Assembly: GCA_003820635.1 (NCBI GenBank)
Contig: RPOS01000020.1
Location: 1 to 42,864, forward strand
DNA from: Verrucomicrobiaceae bacterium
GTDB taxonomy: Bacteria; Verrucomicrobiota; Verrucomicrobiae; Verrucomicrobiales; Akkermansiaceae
Length of the DNA: 42,864 nucleotides
Direction: 5' to 3'
In this document: positions 7,874 through 15,636 of the stretch, piece after piece
Position numbering within the stretch: position 1 is the stretch's first letter
Layout: each line of letters opens with the position of its first letter
Notes under the pieces: generated by a model
Database searches by the model: none
The model's input: only the letters and a program-made list of their open reading frames with translations
What the model was told of the DNA's origin: nothing
Translations under genes and position numbers: made by a program

Positions 7874-9094
7874 ATGAAGAGACTTTTCAAAGCCACTCTC
7901 GCAGGTCTGGGGCTGGCATTCATCGTTTCCGCCCACGCGGCATCCACGCTCGCCGTGCCGGATGCCAGCGGCATTCTGGTCGGCCGACTCAGCGGAAAAA
8001 CTCCCTACGAGCGGCTGATGTCGGTACCGGTGCTCTATCAGAACGAGGCGAACCCATGGGTGCAGCAACTCGCCTTGGTGGGCCAGCTCCAGACGCAGTA
8101 TGCCTATGGCTCGGATGCCAGCGGGAAATTCGGCACGGCGGATTTCCCGGAAGACTGCACCTGGGGGAACATCGAGGTCCGGCGCTTCCGGCTGGGCATG
8201 AAGGGACGGCTTTTCCGCAAGCTGTTTTTCCTCAATCTCACCGATCTGCATCCGGACTTTTCGCCACGGATCTACAAGCGCACCCCGGAGACCTACCTCA
8301 CCTGGATGGAAAACAAGGCCTTCAACATTTCCGTCGGCAAGTGCGAGCTGAAGTTCGACCGCGAGCAGGAATACTCGTCGCGCGATTTCCTGCCCTTTGA
8401 GCGCACGGCGCTCGGCAACATGTTTTACGGAGGCGAACTCACCGGAGCGTGGGCTTGCGGCGAGGAGATCGCCGGCGGATGGCTCTACTATCTCGGGGCC
8501 TTCAGCAATGACCGCCAGGACGAATGGCCGCGCTTCAGCGGCGGCGGAGCGATGATCCTGGCCAAGCTGGGCTACAACTACACCGCGCACACGGATTTCG
8601 ACCTCGCCACGGTGAAATGCCAGTGGCTGCACAACACCGAACCGGGCTACACCGCATCCACCAGCAACCCCGCCTCTCCGCTGTATGCAAACTGCCTCTC
8701 GCTCTCCAACGAGATCACCAAGGGCCGCTTCGGCCACGTTACCGAGATGATGTGGGGCGATGGCGTGATGGGCCGGCCGGATGTTTGCGGGCTGTCCACC
8801 ATGACAACGTGGTCGTTCACGGAGAAACTCCAGCTCATCCACGTGCTCGAGCTCGCCGGCAGTGGCGATGAGAACGGTGTGATCCTGCCCACCCGCTACG
8901 AGGCGCTCTCGCCGGGAGTGGAAGACAAGAAGGGCGACGCCTATTTCGCCAGTTATGCCGGGCTGAATTATTACATCGACGGCCACCGGCTCAAACTCAT
9001 GTCCGGCGTGAAATACAGCCACATGGACGGCGGCCCGGGCGGTGGTGACTTCAACGGCTGGACCTTGCTGACGGGCGTGCGGATGGCGTTCTAA
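7874..9094 (+). CDS. Outer-membrane porin, OprO/OprP-like
   Basis: The 406-residue protein has a signal peptide (MKRLFKATLAGLGLAFIVSAHA-A) and ends in a terminal Phe (LLTGVRMAF), the typical recognition signal for barrel insertion. Alternating aromatic and polar strands recur (NIEVRRFRLGMKGRLF, YYLGAFSNDR, YFASYAGLNYYIDG). The VRRFRLGMKG pattern near residue 105 is characteristic of phosphate-selective porin O/P family members. It should form a channel for anions or other small solutes; the substrate cannot be read from the sequence. The last 47 bp, from within the gene into the downstream spacer, are repeated at 9727-9773. No clear promoter was found in the 195-bp gap upstream. Confidence 0.82.
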   Translation: MKRLFKATLAGLGLAFIVSAHAASTLAVPDASGILVGRLSGKTPYERLMSVPVLYQNEANPWVQQLALVGQLQTQYAYGSDASGKFGTADFPEDCTWGNIEVRRFRLGMKGRLFRKLFFLNLTDLHPDFSPRIYKRTPETYLTWMENKAFNISVGKCELKFDREQEYSSRDFLPFERTALGNMFYGGELTGAWACGEEIAGGWLYYLGAFSNDRQDEWPRFSGGGAMILAKLGYNYTAHTDFDLATVKCQWLHNTEPGYTASTSNPASPLYANCLSLSNEITKGRFGHVTEMMWGDGVMGRPDVCGLSTMTTWSFTEKLQLIHVLELAGSGDENGVILPTRYEALSPGVEDKKGDAYFASYAGLNYYIDGHRLKLMSGVKYSHMDGGPGGGDFNGWTLLTGVRMAF

Positions 9095-9114
9095 CCGTTT
9101 TTCAAAAAGATGCG
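9068..9114 (+). repeat. 47-bp direct repeat, left copy
   Basis: This segment (last eight codons of the porin, its stop and the following 20 bases) recurs at 9727-9773 with 44 of 47 identical positions. It contains both the porin stop (TAA) and the reverse complement of the dehydrogenase stop, overlapping as CTAA. See the findings for interpretation. Confidence 0.9.
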
Positions 9115-9120
9115 TCGTTG

Positions 9121-9438
9121 CTATGGGATCTCCAAATGCCGGAAGTCCCCCGAACCGATGGTGGCGACGGCTGCCACAATGTCTCCGGAGGCGGTGAGAA
9201 TGCGGCGGAGGTCGGTGGTGGAAAGCTCAAGGATGGCGAGGCGCCGACCAGCCAGATTCTGCTGGTAGCGGAGGTTCTGATCGGAAGTGATGAAGAGATC
9301 GAATTCCTGCTCTGCCAAGCGGATCAGGTCGCCGTTTTTGATTCCTTTCCAGCCGCGCCATTGTGTGGATGTGCAGTCGTGTCCGGCCAGCAGCTTGTGC
9401 ATCGGCCACGGCACGCACTCGTCGAGCAACACCCTCAT
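9121..9438 (-). CDS. DUF5615 PIN-like toxin
   Basis: The 105-residue protein starts MRVLLDECVPWPMHKLLAGHD, the signature of the DUF5615 (Mut7-C-like PIN) family, with the acidic residues at D6 and E7 and a second acidic pair in FDLFITSDQNL. Such proteins are presumed ribonuclease toxins of DUF433/DUF5615 modules. Its ATG overlaps the last 4 bp of the DUF433 gene, so the two are translationally coupled. It lies entirely within the segment bracketed by 47-bp repeats. Confidence 0.82.
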   Translation of the reverse strand: MRVLLDECVPWPMHKLLAGHDCTSTQWRGWKGIKNGDLIRLAEQEFDLFITSDQNLRYQQNLAGRRLAILELSTTDLRRILTASGDIVAAVATIGSGDFRHLEIP

Positions 9439-9647
9439 GCCACAGCCAGAAGGACGGATTCTGATCTCTCCAGCAGGGCTTGAGCCGCCTCACGCGTGAC
9501 GGACGGAAAACACTCCACAAACTCACCGAGGGTGTAGTTGTTCTCAAGATAATCAAAAAGCGTTTTCACAGGCACGCGCGTTCCTTTGAAAACAGGCGTT
9601 CCTCCCAAAATGTCCGGGTCGGTGGTAATCAGATCGCTGGCATTCAC
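9435..9647 (-). CDS. DUF433 antitoxin
   Basis: The 70-residue protein carries the DUF433 signature DPDILGGTPVFKGTRVPVKTLFDYLE, followed by LGEFVECFPSVTREAAQALL. DUF433 proteins contain a helix-turn-helix and are usually encoded immediately before a PIN-like toxin, as here. It is the first gene of the operon and has a good promoter at 9657-9684 inside the inserted segment. Confidence 0.88.
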   Translation of the reverse strand: MNASDLITTDPDILGGTPVFKGTRVPVKTLFDYLENNYTLGEFVECFPSVTREAAQALLERSESVLLAVA

Positions 9648-9656
9648 GGTATCGGG

Positions 9657-9684
9657 AATGTAGGCGGCCCGCTGGCACTGTCAA
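9657..9684 (-). promoter_or_regulatory. Putative promoter of the DUF433/DUF5615 operon
   Basis: On the minus strand a consensus TTGACA (9679-9684) is followed after 16 bp by TACATT (9657-9662). The -10 box is 9 nt from the start codon, so the leader would be at most a few bases. Confidence 0.5.
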
Positions 9685-9726
9685 TCTCGCTGCCCACGCC
9701 GGGCCGGTTCGCGTGAGCATTTGAGG

Positions 9727-9773
9727 CTGGCGGGCCTGCGGATGGCGTTCTAACCGTTTTTCAAAACGATGCG
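9727..9773 (+). repeat. 47-bp direct repeat, right copy
   Basis: This copy matches 9068-9114 at 44 of 47 positions. On the plus strand it still spells a porin-like C-terminus (LAGLRMAF then stop), while on the minus strand it encodes the real C-terminus of the alcohol dehydrogenase (RIVLKNG then stop). Confidence 0.9.
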
Positions 9774-10763
9774 GTGGCGGGCCTTGCCGGCGCGCAGATG
9801 GTCGAGCGCGGCGTTCACTTGATCCATCGGGAAGGTTTCCGTGACCGGCGCGATCGAGTGCCGGGCGCAGAAGTCCAGCATGGTGGCCACCGTGGCGGGC
9901 GAGCCGAGTGGTGAGCCGGAGAGCGACTTGCGACCGCCGATGAGCGAAAACGCGGCGACCGGCACCGGCTCCAGCACCGCGCCCACGAAGTGGAGCCTGC
10001 CGTCCGGCGCGAGCGCCGCGATGTAGGCATCCCAATCCAGCGGCACGTTGGCGGTGACGAGGATGAAATCCAGCGAGCCCGCGAGTTTCTTGAGCGCTGC
10101 GGAATCCCGGCTGGAAACCACGTGATGCGCACCGAGCCTGCGAGCGTCATCCGCCTTGGCCGGGTTCGAACTGAAGGCCGTCACCTCGCAGCCCCACTTG
10201 TTGAGAAACTGCAGCGCCAGATGCCCCAGCCCGCCGATGCCCACCACGCCCACGCGATCGGTGGGTTTCACACCGAAATCCGCGATCGGCCCGAACACCG
10301 TGATCCCGCCACAAAACAAGGGCCCGGCGCTGGCGGGGTCGAGCGCATCCGGCAGCTTGATCGCCCATTCCCAGTTTGCACGCACGCGGTCGGCGAAGCC
10401 GCCGTGGCGGCCGACGATGATTTGCTCCGCGCTGCCGCATAGCTGGTGCCTGCCGGAAAGGCACGGCTGGCAAGCCATGCAGCTGCCGGAAAACCAACCG
10501 AGCCCCACGCGATCTCCGATCTTGAGTCCCCTGACCTGATCACCCGCGGCTTCGATCACGCCGATGACTTCATGCCCCGGCACCAGCGGATAGCTGGAGT
10601 TTCCCCATGCGTTATCGATCATCGAAACATCCGAGTGGCAGATGCCGCAGGATTCAACCCGCAGCTGCACCTGCTCCGGTCGCAAGGCTCCGGGGTCGAA
10701 TTCGATGTGCTCGAGCGCCGCGCCGGCCTTGGCTGCGGCCCATCCGTGAAATGATCCAGTCAT
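9750..10763 (-). CDS. Zinc-dependent alcohol dehydrogenase (YahK/CAD-like)
   Basis: The 337-residue medium-chain dehydrogenase has the catalytic-zinc segment CGICHSD, the GHEVIGVIE motif, and a structural-zinc lobe with four cysteines in GSCMACQPCLSGRHQLC. The Rossmann segment is VGVVGIGGLGHLALQF, followed by SSNPAKADDARRLGA, a pattern that fits NADP binding. It should reversibly reduce aldehydes to alcohols in the cytoplasm; the substrate is not evident. I start at 10763 (MTGSFHGWAAA), which matches the family; a longer frame upstream lacks homology. It is divergent from the SprT-like gene. Its last codons lie in the 47-bp direct repeat. Confidence 0.9.
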   Translation of the reverse strand: MTGSFHGWAAAKAGAALEHIEFDPGALRPEQVQLRVESCGICHSDVSMIDNAWGNSSYPLVPGHEVIGVIEAAGDQVRGLKIGDRVGLGWFSGSCMACQPCLSGRHQLCGSAEQIIVGRHGGFADRVRANWEWAIKLPDALDPASAGPLFCGGITVFGPIADFGVKPTDRVGVVGIGGLGHLALQFLNKWGCEVTAFSSNPAKADDARRLGAHHVVSSRDSAALKKLAGSLDFILVTANVPLDWDAYIAALAPDGRLHFVGAVLEPVPVAAFSLIGGRKSLSGSPLGSPATVATMLDFCARHSIAPVTETFPMDQVNAALDHLRAGKARHRIVLKNG

Positions 10764-10849
10764 GCCACCACCGTGCACCGGATTGGCGCGCTGGCAAACC
10801 CGCAAAAACGCCGCGCGAAAAATTGTTAGAAAATTTATGAGGTGGCCTG

Positions 10850-10878
10850 TTGCCATCCCACGGCAAAGTTGCTAAGCG
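10850..10878 (+). promoter_or_regulatory. Putative promoter of the SprT-like/C39 operon (leaderless)
   Basis: TTGCCA (10850-10855), 17 bp, then TAAGCG (10873-10878), with the ATG at 10887 only 8 nt further on. The predicted transcript starts at or beside the start codon. Confidence 0.45.
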
Positions 10879-10886
10879 TGCGGCGA

Positions 10887-11483
10887 ATGGGTCAGAGCAT
10901 GCCGCAACTTGAATTCCGATGGACCTCGTGGCTGAGGATATTCAAGGCACCGGCACCGCTGAAAACCCGGCCTGTGAAGGACGATGGCGGGCTGACCGCA
11001 TGGTGCGCGGAAGCCTCCGCCAGCCTCGGTCTGCCGGAACTGGCGCGCAAAGTGCGCGTGTCCTGGAACCCGCGCATGCAGACCACCGCCGGCCGCGCCT
11101 GGTGGCCGGACCGCTCCATCGAGCTCAACCCGAAACTCCACCAATGCGAGCCGGACCAGCTCTGGCGCACGCTCAAGCACGAGCTCGCCCACCTCGTGGC
11201 CTATGAACGTTGCGGCCGCCGCCGCATCGATCCCCACGGCCCCGAATGGCTGGCCGCCTGCGCCGACCTCGGCATCCCCGGCGAGCTGCCGTATCACACG
11301 CTGCCGTTCAAGCGCCGCCGGATGAAGCGCAACCACGCCTACACCTGCCCGCACTGCTTTTCCACCATCCACCGCGTCAAACCGATCCGGCGCGCGGTGG
11401 CCTGCTACGAATGCTGCCGGAAATTCAATGGCGGCATTTATCACGACCGTTTCCGGCTGGTCAAAACCAAGCCACTGGCATGA
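10887..11483 (+). CDS. SprT-like zinc metalloprotein
   Basis: The 198-residue protein carries HELAHLVAYE, the HExxH zinc motif, with a third ligand candidate in RRIDPHGPEWLAAC downstream, as in SprT/Spartan domains. The C-terminal third is a zinc ribbon with two Cys pairs (TCPHC and CYECC). Eukaryotic relatives degrade DNA-protein cross-links; the bacterial role is not well defined. The ATG at 10887 is chosen from the promoter position; an ATG at 10899 is also possible. Its stop overlaps the start of the next gene by 4 bp (ATGA), so the two are coupled. Confidence 0.82.
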   Translation: MGQSMPQLEFRWTSWLRIFKAPAPLKTRPVKDDGGLTAWCAEASASLGLPELARKVRVSWNPRMQTTAGRAWWPDRSIELNPKLHQCEPDQLWRTLKHELAHLVAYERCGRRRIDPHGPEWLAACADLGIPGELPYHTLPFKRRRMKRNHAYTCPHCFSTIHRVKPIRRAVACYECCRKFNGGIYHDRFRLVKTKPLA

Positions 11484-12766
11484 CACGCGCGCTGGCCATT
11501 CTTTTCTGCGGTCTGCTCGCCGGCCATGGCACGGCTTCCGCCGAGCCCCTCACCGAGGAGGAATTCCGCAGCCAGCTCGAATCCGGCAAACTCGCACAGC
11601 GGCTGGACCTCCTGATCGACATCCCGGCCGTGTGGTCGATCAAGGCCGACGACCTCGACAAGGCCTTCGCCCTGCCGCAAGGCGTGGAGATGAAGAAAAA
11701 TCCGTATTTCAACTGGATGACCCGGACGCGGGACCGCGCGGTTTTCATGCGGCGGCCGTATTCCAACCTCACGGTGGACTTCTCGTTGTTTGATGGCGCG
11801 CTGCCGGTGGATGAAGTGGTGGTGGATTTCCTGGACGGCAAGCTCAACGGCATCTCGTTCTCGCTCTACAACCGTGGCGACTCCGGCGCCATCAGCGCTG
11901 AGGAGTTTGAGCGGCGGATGAAACTCTGCGGCCAGAAAACCGGCGCGCTGCTCGGTGTGAGGCCGGTCTCCAAAAAGGCCGACCTCACCCAGGGCCTGCT
12001 CGCGGAGGGCTGGACCTGGATTTCACAAAAAGGCATGGCCACGCTCGAGCACAACCCGGAGGCGCTGCAGGGCAAGCCCGAGTTCCTGCGGCTCAAGATC
12101 GCGCCACGCGAGACGAAAGGCGTTTTCGCCGCCGCCTTCCAAGGACGTCAAGCCGCCGTGAAAGTCTCCGAGCTGCCGAAAAACGTGGTGCGTGAAAATG
12201 GCGACGTCTTCATCAAGGGCATCCCCATGGTGGACCAGGGGCCCAAGGGCTACTGCGTGGTGGCCACCGCCCAGCGCCTGCTCGAATACTACGGCATCCC
12301 CGCGGACCAGCACCAGATCGCGCAGGTGGCCGGATCGGACGCGGACAAGGGCACCAACTCGCTGGCGATGTCCGAGGCGCTCGGCAAGATCGACTACCGT
12401 TTCAAAACCCGCTTCAAGATCCACGCCATGGGCCATGAGGGCCGGCTTGTGCAGGTGGATGAGCGCAAGATGACCGTGGGCCGGGATTTCCCGAAAAGCC
12501 AGTTCGAGAAAATCATCCGCAGCTCCATCGATGACGGCATCCCCTTGCTGTGGGGCCTCACGCTGGGCGAATATCCGGAAGAACCGGCCATCGCCATGCA
12601 GACCGGCGGTGGCCACATGCGCATGATCATCGGCTACAACGATGCCACCCGGCGCATCATTTTCACCGATTCCTGGGGAGCCGGCCATGAGATGAAACGC
12701 ATGACCATGGACGATGCCTACAAGGCCTCCCAAGGCCTCTTCACCATGACGCCCACGGTGCGCTGA
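11480..12766 (+). CDS. Exported C39-like cysteine peptidase
   Basis: The 428-residue product starts [22 protein letters not shown], a signal peptide. The C-terminal half is a papain-fold C39-like domain: the oxyanion Gln and nucleophilic Cys in [22 protein letters not shown] (about residue 258), the His in [12 protein letters not shown] (about 380) and the Asp in FTDSWG (about 396). The N-terminal half is an unrecognised domain with [21 protein letters not shown]. It probably cleaves a peptide or protein in the periplasm or outside; the target is unknown. It is translationally coupled to the upstream SprT-like gene. Confidence 0.8.
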   Translation: MTRALAILFCGLLAGHGTASAEPLTEEEFRSQLESGKLAQRLDLLIDIPAVWSIKADDLDKAFALPQGVEMKKNPYFNWMTRTRDRAVFMRRPYSNLTVDFSLFDGALPVDEVVVDFLDGKLNGISFSLYNRGDSGAISAEEFERRMKLCGQKTGALLGVRPVSKKADLTQGLLAEGWTWISQKGMATLEHNPEALQGKPEFLRLKIAPRETKGVFAAAFQGRQAAVKVSELPKNVVRENGDVFIKGIPMVDQGPKGYCVVATAQRLLEYYGIPADQHQIAQVAGSDADKGTNSLAMSEALGKIDYRFKTRFKIHAMGHEGRLVQVDERKMTVGRDFPKSQFEKIIRSSIDDGIPLLWGLTLGEYPEEPAIAMQTGGGHMRMIIGYNDATRRIIFTDSWGAGHEMKRMTMDDAYKASQGLFTMTPTVR

Positions 12767-12821
12767 GCCCCGCGCGGGCCGGGAAATTCTACCGAAAATC
12801 CCACAAATCGCAACTTTGGGC

Positions 12822-12849
12822 TTGCATGCCCCGGCCCAGACCCTAAGAA
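12822..12849 (+). promoter_or_regulatory. Putative rpsN promoter
   Basis: TTGCAT (12822-12827), 16 bp, TAAGAA (12844-12849), then 14 nt to the ATG of rpsN. The leader would be about 7 nt and contains no purine-rich ribosome binding site. Confidence 0.45.
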
Positions 12850-12863
12850 CCGCGCCCCGAATT

Positions 12864-13133
12864 ATGGCTAAGAAAAGTTGGATCGCCCGCAACAAGCGCA
12901 AACAGGAAACCGTCGAGAAATACGCCGAACTCCGTCAGAAGCTCAAGGCTGAGAAGGACTACGTGGGCCTCTCGATGCTGCCGCGTGACGCGAGTCCGAC
13001 TCGTTTGATCAACCGCTGCGAGATCACCGGCCGCCGCCGCGCCTTCCTGCGCCGCTTCCGCCTCTCCCGGATCACTTTCCGCGAGCTTGCCTCCGCCGGC
13101 ATGATTCCCGGTGTGACCAAATCGAGCTGGTAA
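12864..13133 (+). CDS. rpsN: 30S ribosomal protein S14
   Basis: The 89-residue protein [20 protein letters not shown]... ends in the diagnostic S14 block [38 protein letters not shown]. It is the long, zinc-free form: the CxxC zinc ligands of the short form are absent and one Cys remains. S14 binds 16S rRNA in the head of the small subunit. It is outside the usual spc ribosomal operon, standing alone with a promoter at 12822-12849. Confidence 0.97.
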   Translation: MAKKSWIARNKRKQETVEKYAELRQKLKAEKDYVGLSMLPRDASPTRLINRCEITGRRRAFLRRFRLSRITFRELASAGMIPGVTKSSW

Positions 13134-13193
13134 GCTGGCACGCGTTGTGCCCCTCTGGCGTGGAACGGAAATCACCCGGTCCGCGCCTTTCTC

Positions 13194-13454
13194 ATGCCCA
13201 TATACGAATACGTTTCCGAAGCCCCCGAAGATCCAGAGCATTCGTGCCGCATCTGCGCCCGCGGTTTCGAGCTCAGACGCCCGGTGGACCGCGCCCCGCT
13301 GCTGGTCTGCCCGCTGTGCAAGCACCCGGTCAAAAAGGTGATCTCGCGCATCAACACGCCCACCGTCACCAAGCCGCTCTCCATCAGCGACGCGAAAAAA
13401 GCCGGCTTCACCGTGCTTGAGCGGCGCGATCAGGGCGTTTACGAAAAACTCTGA
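13194..13454 (+). CDS. FmdB-type zinc-ribbon protein
   Basis: The 86-residue protein begins MPIYEYVSEAPEDPEHSCRICARGFE and has two CxxC knuckles (CRIC, CPLC), matching the FmdB/CxxC_CxxC_SSSS family of small zinc ribbons. Their function is mostly unknown; 'regulatory protein' is a historical label. The tail (AGFTVLERRDQGVYEKL) is typical of verrucomicrobial members. It is followed 11 bp later by the CorC-like gene, so the two may be cotranscribed. Confidence 0.85.
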   Translation: MPIYEYVSEAPEDPEHSCRICARGFELRRPVDRAPLLVCPLCKHPVKKVISRINTPTVTKPLSISDAKKAGFTVLERRDQGVYEKL

Positions 13455-13465
13455 GCCTGACTGCC

Positions 13466-14869
13466 ATGATGACACTCTCGCTCAGCCTGGACCTTCTCGC
13501 GTCCGTCTCCCCCACCCCGCCGGTGGAATTCCCGACCTTGGGAAAATCCCTGCTCTACCTCGCGGGCATCGTTTTCTTCCTCTTTCTCAACGCGTTTTTC
13601 GTCGCCTCGGAATTCGCCATCGTGAAAGTCCGCCCCAGCCAGCTTGAGTCCGAAACCAAGGCAAACCCGGCAAAGGTCAAGACCGCGCTGCACGTGGTCA
13701 ATCATCTGGACAGCTACCTTTCCGCCAACCAGCTCGGCATCACCATCGCCTCGCTGGCGCTCGGTTTCCTCGGCGAGCCCTTCGTCGAGGCGCTGGTGGC
13801 CCCCGCGCTGCTGATGACCGGCATCTCGGTGTGGTGGGTGAAGGGCATCTCCTTCACCCTGGCCATCATTTCCTTCACCTTCCTGCACGTGGTCATCGGC
13901 GAGTTGATGCCCAAGTCCATCGCCATCCGCCGCTCGGTGCCCGTCACGCTCGCACTGGCCGGCCCGCTGCACGCATTCTACCGCGGCGCGCATTGGGCCA
14001 TCGTGGTGCTCAACGGCACCGCCAACAAACTGCTCAAGGTCCTCTTCAACATGGATCCCGTCAGCGAGAGCGGCCACAGCCACTCCGCCGAGGAACTCGC
14101 CGTGCTCGTCACCCAGAGCGGCAAATCCCAGGAAGTCACCGAGACCGAGCGGGAAATCCTCATCAACGCCCTCGGCCTGAATGAACTCTGGGTGCGCGAC
14201 GTGATGACCCCGCGCAACAAGGTGATCGTGCTCGATGCCGACGAACCGTTCGAGAAAACCCTGGAGATCGCCCTGCGCAGCAAGCACACCCGTTTCCCGC
14301 TCGTCAAAGGCCACCTCGACAACTCCATCGGCCTGATCCACATCAAGGACCTCTTCAAACTTCTCGACGATCCGGACCCGGACCTGATGCGCATCAAGCG
14401 CGAGCTCAAGATCGTGCCGGACACCATGCCGCTCGACACGCTGCTCAAGTTCTTCCTGCGCGAGCACGCGCACCTCGCACTGGCCGTGGATGAATTCGGC
14501 ACGCCGGTGGGCATCGTGTTTCTCGACAACATCATGGAGGAACTCGTCGGCGACATTCAGGATGAGTTCGACAACGAACGCTCGCCCTTCACCCGCATCA
14601 AAGAAGAGGAGTTCGTGGTCGAAGGCACCATGACGCTCAACGACCTCGGCGGCCATGTGCCGGACCTCGTGCTGGAAAGCGGCGAGGTCACCACCGTCGG
14701 CGGCTACGTCACCCAGCAGCTCGGCCGCTTCCCGGAAGTCGGCGAAACGCTCGAAGTGCTCGGCTACGAGGCGCGCGTCACCAGCACCGACGGCCGCCGC
14801 GTCGGCCAGATCCATTTCCGCAAGCTCGTGCCGGCGGAGACGGAAAGCGGGATCGATTTGGAGGAGTGA
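13466..14869 (+). CDS. CNNM/CorC-HlyC family transporter
   Basis: The 467-residue protein has an N-terminal DUF21/CNNM membrane domain with several hydrophobic helices (SLLYLAGIVFFLFLNAFFVASEFAIVKV, LGITIASLALGFLGEPFVEAL, ISFTLAIISFTFLHVVIGELMPKS), then a CBS pair (VRDVMTPRNKVIVLDADEP, FPLVKGHLDNSIGLIHIKDL, LALAVDEFGTPVGIVFLDNIME) and a C-terminal CorC_HlyC domain. Members move Mg2+ or Na+ across the inner membrane or regulate efflux; the old name hemolysin is misleading. All domains and key phrases are intact. A terminator-like hairpin follows at 14872-14898. Confidence 0.92.
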   Translation: MMTLSLSLDLLASVSPTPPVEFPTLGKSLLYLAGIVFFLFLNAFFVASEFAIVKVRPSQLESETKANPAKVKTALHVVNHLDSYLSANQLGITIASLALGFLGEPFVEALVAPALLMTGISVWWVKGISFTLAIISFTFLHVVIGELMPKSIAIRRSVPVTLALAGPLHAFYRGAHWAIVVLNGTANKLLKVLFNMDPVSESGHSHSAEELAVLVTQSGKSQEVTETEREILINALGLNELWVRDVMTPRNKVIVLDADEPFEKTLEIALRSKHTRFPLVKGHLDNSIGLIHIKDLFKLLDDPDPDLMRIKRELKIVPDTMPLDTLLKFFLREHAHLALAVDEFGTPVGIVFLDNIMEELVGDIQDEFDNERSPFTRIKEEEFVVEGTMTLNDLGGHVPDLVLESGEVTTVGGYVTQQLGRFPEVGETLEVLGYEARVTSTDGRRVGQIHFRKLVPAETESGIDLEE

Positions 14870-14871
14870 CC

Positions 14872-14898
14872 GGAGGGGCGATAACCCCATCGCCCTCC
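14872..14898 (+). terminator. Terminator-like hairpin after the CorC-like gene
   Basis: The arms ggaggggcgat and atcgccctcc pair with one bulged G around a 6-nt loop, 2 bp after the stop codon. No T-run follows, so it may act only partially. Confidence 0.5.
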
Positions 14899-14902
14899 GA
14901 TA

Positions 14903-14948
14903 TTCCTTGCCTCACATGAAAGTAAGGATAAATTTTCAAGGTAAGGAA
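14903..14948. promoter_or_regulatory. Repeated GTAAGGA boxes upstream of the AbrB-type antitoxin
   Basis: GTAAGGA occurs at 14922-14928 and again at 14941-14947, 19 bp apart, and TTCCTTGC at 14903-14910 is an inverted form. A possible promoter (TTGCCT at 14908, 16-bp spacer, TAAATT) runs through them. This arrangement suits autoregulation by the AbrB-type antitoxin; binding is inferred. Confidence 0.4.
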
Positions 14949-14953
14949 TTTTC

Positions 14954-15214
14954 ATGACTCATTCCACCATCACCAGCAAGGGTCAAACGACCTTGCCAGC
15001 CAGTATCCGCCGCGCCCTGCATTTGAAGACGGGCGACCGGATTTTGTATGAAATCCAAGATGGTTCAGTGGTCATCCGCCCTCAACCCGGCGCGATGGAG
15101 GTTTTTGGAGCCCTAAAGCCACCCGCCGGAAAAGCCGGGACATCCTTCGAGGAAGCACGCGGAAAATCCCGCGAGGCTTGGGCGGAGGAGACGGCGCGGG
15201 AGGGCCAGCCATGA
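14954..15214 (+). CDS. AbrB/MazE-type antitoxin
   Basis: The 86-residue protein has an N-terminal swapped-hairpin AbrB domain (STITSKGQTTLPASIRRALHLKTGDRILYEI, DGSVVIRP) and a flexible, charged C-terminal tail (SFEEARGKSREAWAEE) suited to binding a toxin. AbrB-type antitoxins repress their own operon. The last 4 bp overlap the ATG of the PIN toxin gene. GTAAGGA boxes lie upstream. Confidence 0.88.
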   Translation: MTHSTITSKGQTTLPASIRRALHLKTGDRILYEIQDGSVVIRPQPGAMEVFGALKPPAGKAGTSFEEARGKSREAWAEETAREGQP

Positions 15215-15627
15215 AGCCGCTGCTGCTGGATACCAACATCCTGCTGCGCTTCATCACCGGAGAACCCGCCGACCAAGCCAAGGAAGTCGCCGATCTGGTG
15301 AGGGCGGCGGAAACAGGGAAAGTGAGGTTGACCGTGCTCCCCATGGTGCTTGCCGAAGCGGTTTTCGTGCTCACAGGATTTTATGAACATCCTCGATCAC
15401 AGGTCGCGGATGTTCTTTCACACCTGATCTCTTGCCCCGGCTTCCATTCCGATGAGCAGGAGCGGATGCTTCACGCCCTCAAGCTTTTCGGCACGGGCAA
15501 GCTCGACTTTGTGGATTGTTATCTGGCGGCGGCTTCCATCCGCGAAGGCCGCGCCTTGGTTTCCTTCGACCGGGATCTCGCCAAACTCCACGGCATCACC
15601 GCTGGGAAACCCGGGAACTGGCATTGA
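15211..15627 (+). CDS. PIN-domain toxin (VapC-like)
   Basis: The 138-residue protein MKPLLLDTNILLRFITGE is a PIN domain with the first Asp in LLDTN, an internal Glu (VLAEAVFVLTGFY), Asp in KLDFVDCYLAAAS and Asp in LVSFDRDLAKL. These positions build the Mg2+ site for RNA cleavage. Its ATG overlaps the antitoxin stop (ATGA), so the start at 15211 is firm. It ends 9 bp before the convergent HAD gene. Confidence 0.88.
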   Translation: MKPLLLDTNILLRFITGEPADQAKEVADLVRAAETGKVRLTVLPMVLAEAVFVLTGFYEHPRSQVADVLSHLISCPGFHSDEQERMLHALKLFGTGKLDFVDCYLAAASIREGRALVSFDRDLAKLHGITAGKPGNWH

Positions 15628-15636
15628 CTTGTGAAT

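Larger units (their letters stand above)
9115..9773. mobile_element. Putative toxin-antitoxin cassette inserted at convergent gene ends
   Basis: The 659-bp unit consists of the DUF433/DUF5615 pair with its own promoter plus one copy of the 47-bp repeat. Recombination between the two repeat copies would remove it exactly and restore a junction where the porin and dehydrogenase stop codons overlap. No integrase or transposase is inside it. The mobile interpretation is inference; an unequal duplication is the alternative. Confidence 0.45.

Noticed and set aside
7787..9022. A long minus-strand frame opposite the porin gene
   Set aside because: The porin has a signal peptide and a typical barrel ending; the antisense frame has no recognisable domain.
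13439..14890. A long minus-strand frame covering the CorC-like gene
   Set aside because: The composition (many His, Asp, Glu, Val) is the usual antisense shadow of a membrane and CBS protein gene.
14872..15636. Direct repeats of gene ends around the AbrB/PIN module like those at 9.1-9.8 kb
   Set aside because: I compared both flanks by eye and found no matching sequence of useful length.
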